From NCBI GenBank assembly GCA_003447295.1, contig DLZQ01000039.1, positions 22,845-79,996 on the forward strand: a DNA stretch of 57,152 bases, in the 5' to 3' direction. This stretch comes from Lachnospiraceae bacterium (GTDB lineage Bacteria; Bacillota; Clostridia; Lachnospirales; Lachnospiraceae). A model generated the notes under the pieces. The model was not told the DNA's origin and did no database searches. It saw only the letters and a program-made list of their open reading frames with translations. This document shows positions 27,501-34,858 of the stretch, piece by piece (the stretch's first letter is position 1; the number at the start of each line of letters is the position of its first letter). The position numbers were made by a program, and so were the translations under genes.

Positions 27501-28016
27501 ATCCCTGATATAATCCTGAAATCCCCGGTACAGGGTCTTTAAGTCTCTGAGCTTCATTGCCAGTGCGCCCCTTTTTTCGGCGCTGGCGATCAACTTATCC
27601 ATATCCTGTGTGCTGATTCCGTACTGCATAAACTCGGAGATAGCACTTTTCACCTCATGAATGTACCCCTGCTTATGCAACAGGCTTCCCATGGCAGGCA
27701 GCTGCTCCTTCAGATCTGCCGCGATCTTCTGCAGCACCAGACTTTTGCCGGTGTCATCCAATATGGGCATTTCCTTCGTTCCTACTTCCTCCAGGATACG
27801 ATGGCTGAGTCGCCCGAAGCTTAAGACATCGATATTCAGGATGCCACCTCTGTCACTGCGCATGACCAGATCCTTCTGGGTCTGCATGGTGAACTGATCC
27901 GGCACGATGATCAGGAAATTCCTCCCCGGCTCCTGCGCTGCCCGTTGCATGATCTCTTCATAGATTCTGTGACTCTTGCCGGACCCGGATGGTCCGAAAT
28001 AGAAACGTAAGCTCAT
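24582..28016 (-). CDS. addB: ATP-dependent helicase/nuclease subunit B (AddB)
   Basis: A 1144-residue AddB with an N-terminal Walker A (FGPSGSGKSHRIYEE), an inactivated-helicase body and a C-terminal nuclease domain (LQGRIDRID...KVIDYKSGNK). The Fe-S cluster Cys residues lie near 781 (TYAACACRHFL) and near 1102 (CTYCAYKKVC), as expected for AddB. It partners AddA in double-strand-break resection and Chi recognition. AAGGAG lies four bases before the ATG. It follows xth by 24 bases and precedes addA by 152 bases, all in the same direction. Confidence 0.97.
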   Translation of the reverse strand: MSLRFYFGPSGSGKSHRIYEEIMQRAAQEPGRNFLIIVPDQFTMQTQKDLVMRSDRGGILNIDVLSFGRLSHRILEEVGTKEMPILDDTGKSLVLQKIAADLKEQLPAMGSLLHKQGYIHEVKSAISEFMQYGISTQDMDKLIASAEKRGALAMKLRDLKTLYRGFQDYIRDHFITTEETLDVLRRSLVKSKILQDSVVVFDGFTGFTPIQNRLIQELMRVCAETIVTVTIGAEEDPYQPDGEQKLFHLSKKTVADLVKLAAEAEVERGEDVFVKGGINRFTQAPALCYLEQNLFRYQYEPYTEKQQELCMFEALSPREEVHQTALYIRNLIREQEFNYRDIAVVIGDLEGYASYVETEFGQLEIPCFIDRTRGIVLNPMIEYIKSALQLYIKDFSYDTVFHFLRSGMVDISREEIDELENYVIRTGARGYRTYSRLFTRRTEEMQQGSGQDDTERVEETLERLNRIRQQFADTVEILHMAPRAKAGEYVDHLYDFLEQNQVQQKLLNYQQQFEQEGDLAKAREYAQIYRLVMDLLDQIYGLLGEEEISRQEFADILDAGFGEITVGTIPQNVDRIVVGDMERTRLKQVKVLFFLGVNDGNIPKNASKGGIISDMDREFLIESGTEMAPSPRQQMYIQRLYLYLNMTKPSERLYLSYAKVNSDGKGIRPSYLIDTVRKLFPQLAVEYPQNRSRIEQIEGRQEGARYLAEELREYADGTLREEERQDFYLMYRAYEADPEGRDRLTAAAFRRYKESGLSRIVARALYGRQLENSVSRLETYAACACRHFLQYGLSLREREEFGFEVSDMGNVYHAVLENFAGKLAESNLTWWNFSEDFALKTVKESVEAYAATYGETVLYSSARNEYAITRMSRILTRTVLTLQQHLKQGSFQPDDYELSFRFAENLDSIHVDLSEEEKMHLQGRIDRIDVSEDAEHVYVKVIDYKSGNKKFDLAALYYGLQLQLVVYMNAAMELESRKHPDKEIVPAALLYYHIDDPTIETPVELTDEQINEQILAKLRMNGVVNSDPEVVERLDHYLQDKSAVIPVEKKKDGSFSARSGILSREEMQLVSAYVDAKIRDIGREILDGKIAANPYEKGNEEACTYCAYKKVCGFDGSIPGYEKRQLEDLDKQTLMQRMQETMEA

Positions 28017-28040
28017 AGGTCTCCTTTTGCAGTCTTCTGC

Positions 28041-28793
28041 CTATTGTATATCAAGCTCGATCGGGCAATGGTCCGATCCCGGAACTTCCGTGTGGATCTT
28101 CGCATCCGCCAGTCTGTCCTGCAGGCACTGCGATACCACGAAATAGTCAATTCTCCATCCGGCATTTTTCGCCCTCGCCTGGAATCTGTAAGACCACCAG
28201 GAATAGATTCCGGTCTGCTCCGGATAAAAATAGCGGAAGGTATCGATAAATCCGTTTTCCAGTACTTTGGAGAAACAGGCGCGCTCCTCGTCGGTGAATC
28301 CCGCATTGCCACGATTCGTCTTCGGATTCTTCAAGTCGATCTCCTGATGCGCCACATTCAGATCTCCTGCATAGATCACCGGCTTCTTCTCTTCCAGCTT
28401 CTTAAGATAAGCCAGGAAATCCTCCTCCCACCGCATCCGGTAATCCAGGCGCTTTAATTCCTGCTGGGCATTCGGTACATAGACTGTCACAAAATAGAAC
28501 TCCGGGTACTCTGCCGTGATCACTCTGCCCTCATGGTCATGCTCTTCCACGCCGATGCCATAGGTCACCTGCAAGGGTTCCTCCTTGGTAAAAATGGCGG
28601 TACCGGAATAACCCTTTTTCTCCGCATAGTTCCAGTACTGGTGATATCCGGGCAGATCTAAATCGATCTGTCCCTCCTGTAATTTGGTCTCCTGTAAGCA
28701 GAAAATATCTGCGTCTATTTCCTGAAAAAAATCTAAGAAGCCCTTCTGCATGCAGGCTCTCAATCCGTTTACGTTCCACGATATAAATTTCAT
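28041..28793 (-). CDS. xth: Exodeoxyribonuclease III / AP endonuclease
   Basis: A 250-residue enzyme of the exonuclease III family, acting on abasic sites and 3' blocked ends in base-excision repair. The N-terminal FISWNVNGLRACMQKG, the metal-binding Glu in FCLQETKLQ, the catalytic YAGDLNVAH and the C-terminal GSDHCPIELDI are all intact. The length matches the family. It overlaps the preceding gene by 4 bases and sits before addB, which fits a DNA repair operon. Confidence 0.97.
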   Translation of the reverse strand: MKFISWNVNGLRACMQKGFLDFFQEIDADIFCLQETKLQEGQIDLDLPGYHQYWNYAEKKGYSGTAIFTKEEPLQVTYGIGVEEHDHEGRVITAEYPEFYFVTVYVPNAQQELKRLDYRMRWEEDFLAYLKKLEEKKPVIYAGDLNVAHQEIDLKNPKTNRGNAGFTDEERACFSKVLENGFIDTFRYFYPEQTGIYSWWSYRFQARAKNAGWRIDYFVVSQCLQDRLADAKIHTEVPGSDHCPIELDIQ

Positions 28794-29494
28794 GTTGTTC
28801 CCTTTCCTTTCAGTCCTATCTGCTTATCCAGCCATTCCTGTTCCTTGTGGGCAGCCTCCAGGGACGCTTCGTACCCTTTTAGAATATCCGTAAGTCTCTG
28901 CACATCTGTGATTGCGCTTGCTTTATTTTCCGGGTGGTCCATCCAGGGATGTCTGTATTTTGCAGGATATATGTTTTCTATGGTATTCTCTCCAATTATG
29001 TACCATTTCTTCTGATAACAGATTGTGTTGTCCTTCGGGTTTAAGAAGGCGAACAGCTGTGCCAGCGGATAGTTCTCCGTCTCCGTCGCCATCTTTCGAT
29101 TCTTCGGATTCTCTTCTCTGCCAGTCTGAGCCTTACGAATCTTCACGTTCGTTCCTTCCGGTTCTACGATCAGTGTCATAGGTTCTGCCGGTTTTTTCCA
29201 TATTTTGTCCAATATAAAATTTAACGGTCCCAGCAGCAGGATCGTCATAAGAACCGCCAGCACTCCCGTCAGTTCCGGAATCCAGTCGCCCAGTACCAGC
29301 ATCTGGAACAGCACATGATCACTGTCCCGTACGCCCCAGACTTTCATTACGACAAATGCTGCCGTCACCACATAGATCAAGACCGTCGCTATGGCAAACG
29401 GCATCAGTACTTTCTCTTTTTTGATGCCCCAGGCGGCGTAAGCGTTCCGCTCTTCCTCCGTAAAAAGGACAGGCAATTCGTAGCGTTCCGTCAT
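28790..29494 (-). CDS. Small membrane protein of unknown function
   Basis: A 234-residue protein with two membrane spans (about residues 31-53 and 74-95) near its N terminus. A soluble C-terminal part of about 130 residues has no motif I recognise (YQKKWYIIGENTIENIYPA is a typical stretch). It is coupled by a 4-base overlap to xth and follows the SseB-like gene. The location suggests co-expression with the repair genes, but nothing in the sequence shows a repair function. Confidence 0.8.
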   Translation of the reverse strand: MTERYELPVLFTEEERNAYAAWGIKKEKVLMPFAIATVLIYVVTAAFVVMKVWGVRDSDHVLFQMLVLGDWIPELTGVLAVLMTILLLGPLNFILDKIWKKPAEPMTLIVEPEGTNVKIRKAQTGREENPKNRKMATETENYPLAQLFAFLNPKDNTICYQKKWYIIGENTIENIYPAKYRHPWMDHPENKASAITDVQRLTDILKGYEASLEAAHKEQEWLDKQIGLKGKGTT

Positions 29495-29514
29495 GCTCTT
29501 ATTCTCCCTCTTAA

Positions 29515-29958
29515 TTATTCTCCTAGAATGATGCGGATCAGCTGCTTGTCTAACATCAGTGTCCGGTTCCAGGGATTCAGGATCACGCCTTCGATGCCGT
29601 CTGCGTTCAGCGCCATGCGAAACAGCTGCTCCATATCTGTGAGAAACGTAGACATCACACTGCCGCTTCCTTTTAATTCTTCTTCAAATCCGGTGAACGC
29701 CGACCACCATTTTTTCCCATCTGAGGTCTGCACCGCCTGTAAGCGCATGGCGGTTCCGGCAGCCTGCATCACCGCTTCCTTCACATCTGCGGAAGGCGGT
29801 TCCACAGCCACGATGAACTGCCCCTGCTCCCGCATCCGTCTGCGTACCACCGTCAGGGCGTGTGCCAGAAGCTCTTCCGTGGGTTCCTGCTGTAATGCCA
29901 GAATTGCCTCTTCTATTTTTTCATTTCCCTGTAAACCTTTATCCTTCTTTTCATCCAT
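29515..29958 (-). CDS. SseB-like N-terminal domain protein
   Basis: A 147-residue cytosolic protein. The C-terminal half reads TDMEQLFRMALNADGIEGVILNPWNRTLMLDKQL, typical of the SseB N-terminal domain family (the segment around 'GVVINPW'). The family's role is poorly known; members are often found as stand-alone small proteins. It is the first gene of the minus-strand series that ends with addA, 20 bases before the membrane protein. No strong promoter is obvious; a TATGAT lies ~130 bases upstream with a poor -35. Confidence 0.75.
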   Translation of the reverse strand: MDEKKDKGLQGNEKIEEAILALQQEPTEELLAHALTVVRRRMREQGQFIVAVEPPSADVKEAVMQAAGTAMRLQAVQTSDGKKWWSAFTGFEEELKGSGSVMSTFLTDMEQLFRMALNADGIEGVILNPWNRTLMLDKQLIRIILGE

Positions 29959-30132
29959 AACAGTAATGTTGTCCTTTTTATTTGTAGTCGTTAAGCTGCT
30001 TCACCCTGTTTCCCATATTTCTTACGTAATCTTGTCTGCAAGTTGCCTGATTACATAAGGAACACGGGCAGCACAGCTCATGCCTATGGCTATCATACCA
30101 TAAATGCTTACGCAATTCCACTTACGTTTCCC

Positions 30133-30244
30133 TTCGCACATTTTTCCTTCGCGCATTTTCCCTTCGCGCATTTTCCCTTCACACATTTTCTCTCCGCACA
30201 TTTTTCCTCCGCACATTTTCCCTCCGCACATTTTTCCTCCGCGC
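30133..30244. repeat. 15-bp tandem repeat, seven and a half units
   Basis: Seven 15-bp units (consensus TTCGCACATTTTCCC, with TTC/TCC, CAC/CGC and one T/C variation) run from 30133 to 30237, with a partial eighth to 30244. Both strands stay open through it. The minus strand would read Gly-Lys-Met-Cys/Arg-Glu/Gly pentapeptides. The rest of the 364-base gap (29959-30322) holds only the promoter and hairpin of the HAD gene. Confidence 0.9.
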
Positions 30245-30256
30245 GCTGTCTTTTCC

Positions 30257-30308
30257 TTGACAGTGACTACATTCATTGCTAACATGAACCTGAGCATTTT
30301 AAGCTCAG
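30257..30308 (+). promoter_or_regulatory. Promoter and leader hairpin of the HAD phosphatase
   Basis: TTGACA (30257-30262) and TAACAT (30280-30285) are 17 bases apart on the plus strand, directly after the tandem repeat. CTGAGC (30290-30295) and GCTCAG (30303-30308) form a 6-bp hairpin at the transcript start, five bases before the GAGGA ribosome site. Confidence 0.7.
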
Positions 30309-30322
30309 AAATGAGGACCATT

Positions 30323-31186
30323 ATGAACACTTTTGACCCGAAGCATAGATACAGCGATGCCGCTAAACTGGCTCGTCTGAAAAATAAAAAGCTTTTCCTG
30401 TTCGACATTGACGGAACGATTGCCGTGGGCGATACCCTGTACGAAGGCAGTGCGGAGCTGATCCGCTATATCAATGCCATCGGTGGCAGGGCTTATTACA
30501 TTACCAACAATTCCACAAAAAGCGGACTGGACTATGTGAAGAAATTCCACGATGCGTTTCACTTGGATAGCACAGAGGATCAGTTCATCACCTCCGGCTA
30601 TATGACGCTGCGCTTTCTGAAGGAAAATTATGCAGAGAAAAAAATCTTCGTACTGGGAACTGCTTCCTTCGTCGCCGAACTGCGTAAAAATGGGCTTCAT
30701 GTCACCGAGGTCTGCGAAGAGAATATCGACTGCGTGGTGGTTGCCTACGACAGTGAATTAAATTACGGCAAGCTTACGGAAGTCTGCAAAGTTTTATTCA
30801 CCCAGGACGTTCCTTTCTACGGTACCAATCCGGATCTGCGCTGCCCCATCGACTTCGGATTTATTCCCGATTGCGGTGCGATCTGTGATATGATCACCGC
30901 TACCACCGATAAGCAGCCCATTTACTTAGGCAAACCCAGCAAAGAAGTCGTAAACTTATGCCTAAAGGTATCCGGTTTCACCCCCGAAGAGACACTGGTA
31001 GTCGGTGACCGCCTGTACACTGATATTGCCTGCGGCATCAACGGCGGCGTAGACACCTGTGTCCTTTTCACCGGCGAGGCACAAAAAAAGGATATTCTGA
31101 CTCCCGAGGGGGAGCCGAATACCCAATACCTGCCGGATTATGCTTTTGAAAATGTGCAGGAGCTGTTAGATGCCTGCAAAAAATAA
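30323..31186 (+). CDS. HAD-IIA family phosphatase (NagD/4-nitrophenylphosphatase-like)
   Basis: A 287-residue HAD hydrolase of subclass IIA. Motif 1 is FLFDIDGTIAVGD, motif 2 YYITNNSTKS, motif 3 includes GKPSKEVVNL, and motif 4 VGDRLYTDIACG. Such enzymes remove phosphate from sugar phosphates, nucleotides or other small metabolites; the substrate is not evident. GAGGA lies five bases before the ATG at 30323; a longer open frame upstream runs through the tandem repeat and is rejected. It is convergent with the DegV gene, only 8 bases away. Confidence 0.92.
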   Translation: MNTFDPKHRYSDAAKLARLKNKKLFLFDIDGTIAVGDTLYEGSAELIRYINAIGGRAYYITNNSTKSGLDYVKKFHDAFHLDSTEDQFITSGYMTLRFLKENYAEKKIFVLGTASFVAELRKNGLHVTEVCEENIDCVVVAYDSELNYGKLTEVCKVLFTQDVPFYGTNPDLRCPIDFGFIPDCGAICDMITATTDKQPIYLGKPSKEVVNLCLKVSGFTPEETLVVGDRLYTDIACGINGGVDTCVLFTGEAQKKDILTPEGEPNTQYLPDYAFENVQELLDACKK

Positions 31187-31194
31187 ATGGAATG

Positions 31195-32100
31195 TTACTC
31201 TCTAATGGATTTCTTCACGACACCGATTCCCAGCGGATAAGGTCCGGTGTGTACGCCGATGGTAGCACCGATCTGGAAAATGGGAATGGTGTCGATGTCG
31301 TATCCCTTCTCCTTCAGTCTGCTTACCAGTCTGTCCCTAAACTCCACGGCTTCTTCCTTATCGTAGCCATATCCTATGCAAATACTGTAATCTGCAATAT
31401 CTGCTTTCTCCTCTGCCAGATATGCCAGTAGCAGGTCGATAGTCTTGTCCACGGTCTTGCGGCGGCTTCTGCCGATACCGGACGGGAAAATTTCGCCTTC
31501 TTTTAAGGTGATGATAGGCTTGATGCCAAGCAGGCTTCCTGCTACACTTGCTACTTTGCCGATGCGTCCACCATGCTTTAAGTATTCCATATTTCCGACC
31601 GTGAAAAAGATTCTTCCAGAGCTCTTGATCTCATTCAGGCGGTCAATGCTCTCCTGATATCCTGTGCCCGCATCTCGTAGCCTTACTGCTTCCAGTACAT
31701 AGATTCCCTGAAGAACTGTGTTCACTGTGGAATCGCAGACATAGATCTTTGCTTCGGGATATTCCTCTTCCAGAATCGCCTTCGCATTCAGCGCAGACTG
31801 CATGGAGCCGCTGAATTTGGTCGTGATGCAGATACAGAGAATGGGGGTTCCTGCTTTGACATAAGGCAGAAATGCATCCAGGTAATCCTGTACGGACGGC
31901 ATAGAGGACTTGGGATATACATCCGGATGATCCACCATTTCCTGATAGAATTCACGTACACCGATCTCTACCATTTCCTTCTGATATTTTCCTTCTTCAA
32001 AAGATACATAGAAAGGAACTACTGTAATATTTTTCTCTTGGGTAAGTTCCACGGGAAGATCGCAGGAACCGTCTGATATAATATGAAATGCTTCGCTCAT
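31195..32100 (-). CDS. DegV family fatty-acid-binding protein (FakB-like)
   Basis: A 301-residue DegV-fold protein. Members bind a long-chain fatty acid and present it to the kinase FakA, feeding acyl-phosphate into phospholipid synthesis. The signature FHIISDGSCDLP, the SGSMQSALNA segment and the typical GGRIGKVASVAGSLLGIKP are present. I choose the ATG at 32100 (MSEAFHIISD), nine bases after AAAGGTG; a GTG at 32112 lies inside that spacing. No FakA gene is in the window. The PlsY-family enzyme encoded elsewhere in the window would use acyl-phosphate of this kind. Confidence 0.9.
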   Translation of the reverse strand: MSEAFHIISDGSCDLPVELTQEKNITVVPFYVSFEEGKYQKEMVEIGVREFYQEMVDHPDVYPKSSMPSVQDYLDAFLPYVKAGTPILCICITTKFSGSMQSALNAKAILEEEYPEAKIYVCDSTVNTVLQGIYVLEAVRLRDAGTGYQESIDRLNEIKSSGRIFFTVGNMEYLKHGGRIGKVASVAGSLLGIKPIITLKEGEIFPSGIGRSRRKTVDKTIDLLLAYLAEEKADIADYSICIGYGYDKEEAVEFRDRLVSRLKEKGYDIDTIPIFQIGATIGVHTGPYPLGIGVVKKSIRE

Positions 32101-32275
32101 TATGGCATGCACCTTTCTATTTGTTTTCAGAGTTTAGCTTACCATGTTATAGAGTAAAAAGCAATGAGTTTTTAGCATTACGTTGCATTTCGTGGTATTT
32201 TATATTGTTTGATGTAGTTTTTATAACTATATCATTTTTAAAATTTGTTTCACGCGATATTTGTCGATGAAAGGG

Positions 32276-32327
32276 TGTCAACCTTTGTCAGACTTTCGTT
32301 GACAATAGGTTCTTCTCCCGATATACT
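32276..32327 (+). promoter_or_regulatory. Perfect sigma-A promoter with operator-like dyad
   Basis: TTGACA (32299-32304) and TATACT (32322-32327) are exactly 17 bases apart on the plus strand. TGTCAAC (32276-32282) and GTTGACA (32298-32304) are perfect inverted arms overlapping the -35. A wider imperfect dyad (TTGTCGATGAAAG with CTTTCGTTGACAA) encloses it. No plus-strand gene follows within 2 kb. Confidence 0.7.
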
Positions 32328-32333
32328 AAAGTT

Positions 32334-32432
32334 GTTAACCATTCATTCCTTTGGTTGACATTTTCTGCAGGAATGCCCCCCTTTCATTCTCTGCAAACAG
32401 ACAACAGCCCGGCAGGAAACCTGCCGGGCTGC
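32334..32432 (+). ncRNA. Candidate small RNA (promoter to GC-rich hairpin)
   Basis: Transcription from the promoter just upstream would begin near 32334 and meet a 12-bp GC-rich hairpin (32405-32416 with 32420-32431, loop AAA) after about 70 bases. No ORF fits. A shorter internal pairing, CATTCCT with AGGAATG, is also possible. The hairpin is not followed by a clean T-run (TCAATTCTTAT), so termination is not certain. It could also be the terminator of the Rrf2 gene from the other strand. Confidence 0.35.
32404..32432 (-). terminator. GC-rich hairpin after the Rrf2 gene
   Basis: Arms CAGCCCGGCAGG and CCTGCCGGGCTG, one extended pair on each side, with an AAA loop. On the minus strand it follows the Rrf2 stop by 46 bases and is trailed by TTGTCTGTTTGC, a weak T-rich tail. 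Confidence 0.6.
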
Positions 32433-32477
32433 TGTCAATTCTTATGTGGGCTTAGACCTTTTGACCCTGATATCATG

Positions 32478-32918
32478 TTATATGGAGTAATCCAGATTCT
32501 CCAGGCGCTTGTTGCGTCGTTCCACCAGATCTGCGATCGTCACGCCATCCACTACTTTATTCACTGCATCATACAGCTCCTGCCATACCTCCAGGGTCTC
32601 GCAGGTATCGCAGCGTTCACAGATGTCTGCACCGTCTTCCAGGCAGGCCACCGGTGCAAGGGATCCTTCTGTCAGCCGAAGGATCATTCCCACCGTATAA
32701 TCTGCCGGGTCTTTGGCAATGCGATAACCGCCCTGGGCGCCACGGACGCTCTTCACATATCCTGCCTTATTCAACACAGCAATGATCTGCTCCAGATACT
32801 TTTCGGAAATTCCCTGTCTGGCAGCAATTTCTTTTACCTTGATACACTCTCCGTTGTTGTTCAATGCCAGATCCAGCATGACACGTACTGCATATCTTCC
32901 TTTGGTTGAAATTTTCAT
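32478..32918 (-). CDS. Rrf2 family transcriptional regulator
   Basis: A 146-residue Rrf2 regulator. The winged helix covers residues ~1-65 (STKGRYAVRVMLDLALN, ISEKYLEQIIAVLNKAGYV, RGAQGGYRIA). A Cys cluster follows (Cys92, 100, 103 and 106), resembling but exceeding the three Cys of IscR, so an Fe-S or thiol-based signal is possible. The sulfur genes nearby (metNIQ, cysK) suggest a CymR/IscR-like sulfur regulator. I start at the ATG at 32918 (MKISTKGRY) with GAGG five bases upstream; the longer frame adds seven unlike residues. It lies downstream of metQ, beyond a terminator. Confidence 0.9.
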   Translation of the reverse strand: MKISTKGRYAVRVMLDLALNNNGECIKVKEIAARQGISEKYLEQIIAVLNKAGYVKSVRGAQGGYRIAKDPADYTVGMILRLTEGSLAPVACLEDGADICERCDTCETLEVWQELYDAVNKVVDGVTIADLVERRNKRLENLDYSI

Positions 32919-33087
32919 CCTATCCTCATTTCCGAGCATTCTCCTGCTCTGTTTTGCTTTTCATATCAGCCGGCTTAAGCCAAAGCGGTTCAAACTGCTC
33001 CAATCTTTCTGCGCTTTCCACAGATTCTACCTTATTTTTCTTTATTTTCTTTTCCCATAGTTCATATAGGATTTGTGGAAACAGCAG

Positions 33088-33160
33088 AAAAATCTGGAGA
33101 GCACCCATTCGAACTCTGTTCGGAGAAATCTCCTCCCATTCCACGGAATGCTCTCCGGAT
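33088..33160 (-). terminator. metQ terminator
   Basis: GGAGAGCA (33096-33103) pairs with TGCTCTCC (33149-33156) around an internal hairpin. The minus strand continues with AGATTTTTCTGC. It closes the metN-metI-metQ unit. The rest of 32919-33203 is non-coding, with the Rrf2 promoter presumably inside. Confidence 0.65.
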
Positions 33161-33203
33161 TTTCGCATTACTTATGTTGTATTACATGTAAATCCGTTTC
33201 ACT

Positions 33204-34109
33204 TTACTTGTAAGGGATAACGCCACCATTATAATTGTCGTTGATGAACTGCTTGATCTCATCAGACTTCAGAGTATCTACCAGTGCCTTGATCTTAGGC
33301 AGATTCTCGTTGCCTTCCTTAACAGCGATTACATTTACATAAGTAGCAGCTGCTTCGGAATCATCGCTCTCATACAGCAGAGCATCGTCTGCAACAGTCA
33401 GACCTGCTTCCATAGCATAGTTGCCGTTCAGGACACCGAAGGATACTTCCGGAAGGGTTCTGGGAACCTGTGCTGCTTCCAGCTCTACGAAGCTGATGTT
33501 GTGAGGGTTCTCAACGATATCCTTAGTAGTAGCGGTCAGACCCACACCATCCTTCAGAGTGATGTAACCGTTATCCTGTAACAGTAACAGAGCACGTGCC
33601 TCATTGGTGGTATCGTTGGGTACTGCGATGGTTGCATTGTCAATGTTGTCCAGGCTGGTCTCGGTTCCGGGATACAGTCCGAAAGGCTCATAGTGGATAC
33701 CGCCGGCATTTACCAGGTGGGTACCCTTCTCCTCGTTGAAGCTCTCCAGATAAGGGATATGCTGGAAGTAGTTTGCATCGAAATCACCGGACTCTACTAC
33801 TAAATTAGGCTGTACATAGTCATCAAAAATCTGAATCTCCAGAGTATAACCCTGCTCCGCTAACAGAGGCTTTGCTGCCTCCAGGATCTCTGCATGAGGT
33901 ACTGCACTTGCAGCTACCTTGATAGTGGTATCGGTGTCAGCTACTTCCTTGCTTTCTGTTGCCTCGGTAGTCTGGGCAGCGGTTTCCTGGTTAGCTGTTG
34001 TTGCAGCTGCCTCGCTGGTCTGAGCAGCTGTGTCGTTGCTGCCGCAGCCGGTCAGTGCGCTCACGGACAATGCTGCAACTGCAATCAAAGCAATCACTTT
34101 CTTTTTCAT
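33204..34109 (-). CDS. metQ: Methionine ABC transporter substrate-binding lipoprotein
   Basis: A 301-residue NlpA/MetQ lipoprotein. The signal peptide ends in the lipobox ALTGC with the lipidated Cys at 22. An Ala/Thr/Glu-rich tether to about residue 60 follows, then the periplasmic-binding-type domain (VAASAVPHAEILE, then FDANYFQHIPYLE and GGIHYEPFGLYPG). It captures methionine outside the membrane for MetI/MetN. It is last in the metN-metI-metQ operon, 86 bases after metI, and followed by a terminator. Some members bind other small substrates, but the neighbours argue for methionine. Confidence 0.95.
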   Translation of the reverse strand: MKKKVIALIAVAALSVSALTGCGSNDTAAQTSEAAATTANQETAAQTTEATESKEVADTDTTIKVAASAVPHAEILEAAKPLLAEQGYTLEIQIFDDYVQPNLVVESGDFDANYFQHIPYLESFNEEKGTHLVNAGGIHYEPFGLYPGTETSLDNIDNATIAVPNDTTNEARALLLLQDNGYITLKDGVGLTATTKDIVENPHNISFVELEAAQVPRTLPEVSFGVLNGNYAMEAGLTVADDALLYESDDSEAAATYVNVIAVKEGNENLPKIKALVDTLKSDEIKQFINDNYNGGVIPYK

Positions 34110-34195
34110 AATACTTCTCCTCCTAAATCTTTTGGTAAAAAATTTTAGTCTATTGAATCAGATGCCTTACATCTGCCTCAATCTTTTCGTTTTCC

Positions 34196-34858
34196 CTAAC
34201 GGGTTCTCTTATCCAATTTCTTGGAAATCGTCATTCCGATATATTGCAGCAGCTGTACCAACAGTACCAACAATACTACTGTCACCAGCATAATATCGGT
34301 CTGGTAACGATAATAACCGTATCGGATCGCAATATCACCGAGTCCGCCTCCACCTACGGCACCTGCCATAGCGGAGTAGCCTAAGATCGTTCCCAGTGCA
34401 ATGGTCGCATTCACAAGCAATGAGGTTCTGGATTCTGCCAGCATAACCTTCCAGATGATCGTCCACAGGTTAGCTCCCATGCTCTGTGCTGCTTCAATCA
34501 CTCCGTGATCTACCTCCAACAGAGAAGATTCCACCATTCTGGCAATGAACGGTGCCGCTGCCAGAGTCAGAGGAACGATGGTAGCCGTCGGGCCGTAGCT
34601 CTTTCCTACAATGATACGGGTCAAAGGGATGATCATGATCAACAAAATCAAAAACGGAATGCTTCGCACAATGTTGACGATCACATCCAAAATCTTATAA
34701 ATGATCTTGTTGGGACGTAATCCCTTGGGTGCGGTAATTACCAGTGCAATTCCCATAGGAAGTCCGAGTACATACCCCATAAATGTGGAAACAAGGGTCA
34801 TATACAAAGTAACAAAGGTGCCTTCCACCAGCATCATAATCGTTGCATTATCCCACAT
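34196..34858 (-). CDS. metI: Methionine ABC transporter permease
   Basis: A 220-residue permease with five or so membrane spans and the binding-protein-dependent transport signature (EAAQSMGANLWTIIWKVMLAE, EAA loop). Typical MetI wording includes RSIPFLILLIMIIPLTR and GAVGGGGLGDIAI. It overlaps the 3' end of metN by 11 bases, which implies coupled translation, and precedes metQ. With MetN and MetQ it imports D/L-methionine. Confidence 0.96.
   Translation of the reverse strand: MWDNATIMMLVEGTFVTLYMTLVSTFMGYVLGLPMGIALVITAPKGLRPNKIIYKILDVIVNIVRSIPFLILLIMIIPLTRIIVGKSYGPTATIVPLTLAAAPFIARMVESSLLEVDHGVIEAAQSMGANLWTIIWKVMLAESRTSLLVNATIALGTILGYSAMAGAVGGGGLGDIAIRYGYYRYQTDIMLVTVVLLVLLVQLLQYIGMTISKKLDKRTR

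Noticed and set aside
30133..30244. CRISPR-like array
   Set aside because: The units are 15 bp, directly joined and without spacers, and no cas gene is present.
30104..30322. Upstream extension of the HAD phosphatase frame
   Set aside because: It reads through the tandem repeat, and the ribosome site and motif start support the ATG at 30323.
30022..30408. A minus-strand frame with KMCGG/KMREG pentapeptide repeats
   Set aside because: It owes its repeats to the 15-bp tandem unit, lacks a ribosome site and overlaps the 5' end of a well-supported gene. Kept only as a finding.
33111..33121. SOS-box-like GAACTCTGTTC
   Set aside because: The spacer is 3 bases rather than 4, and it lies inside the metQ terminator rather than a promoter.
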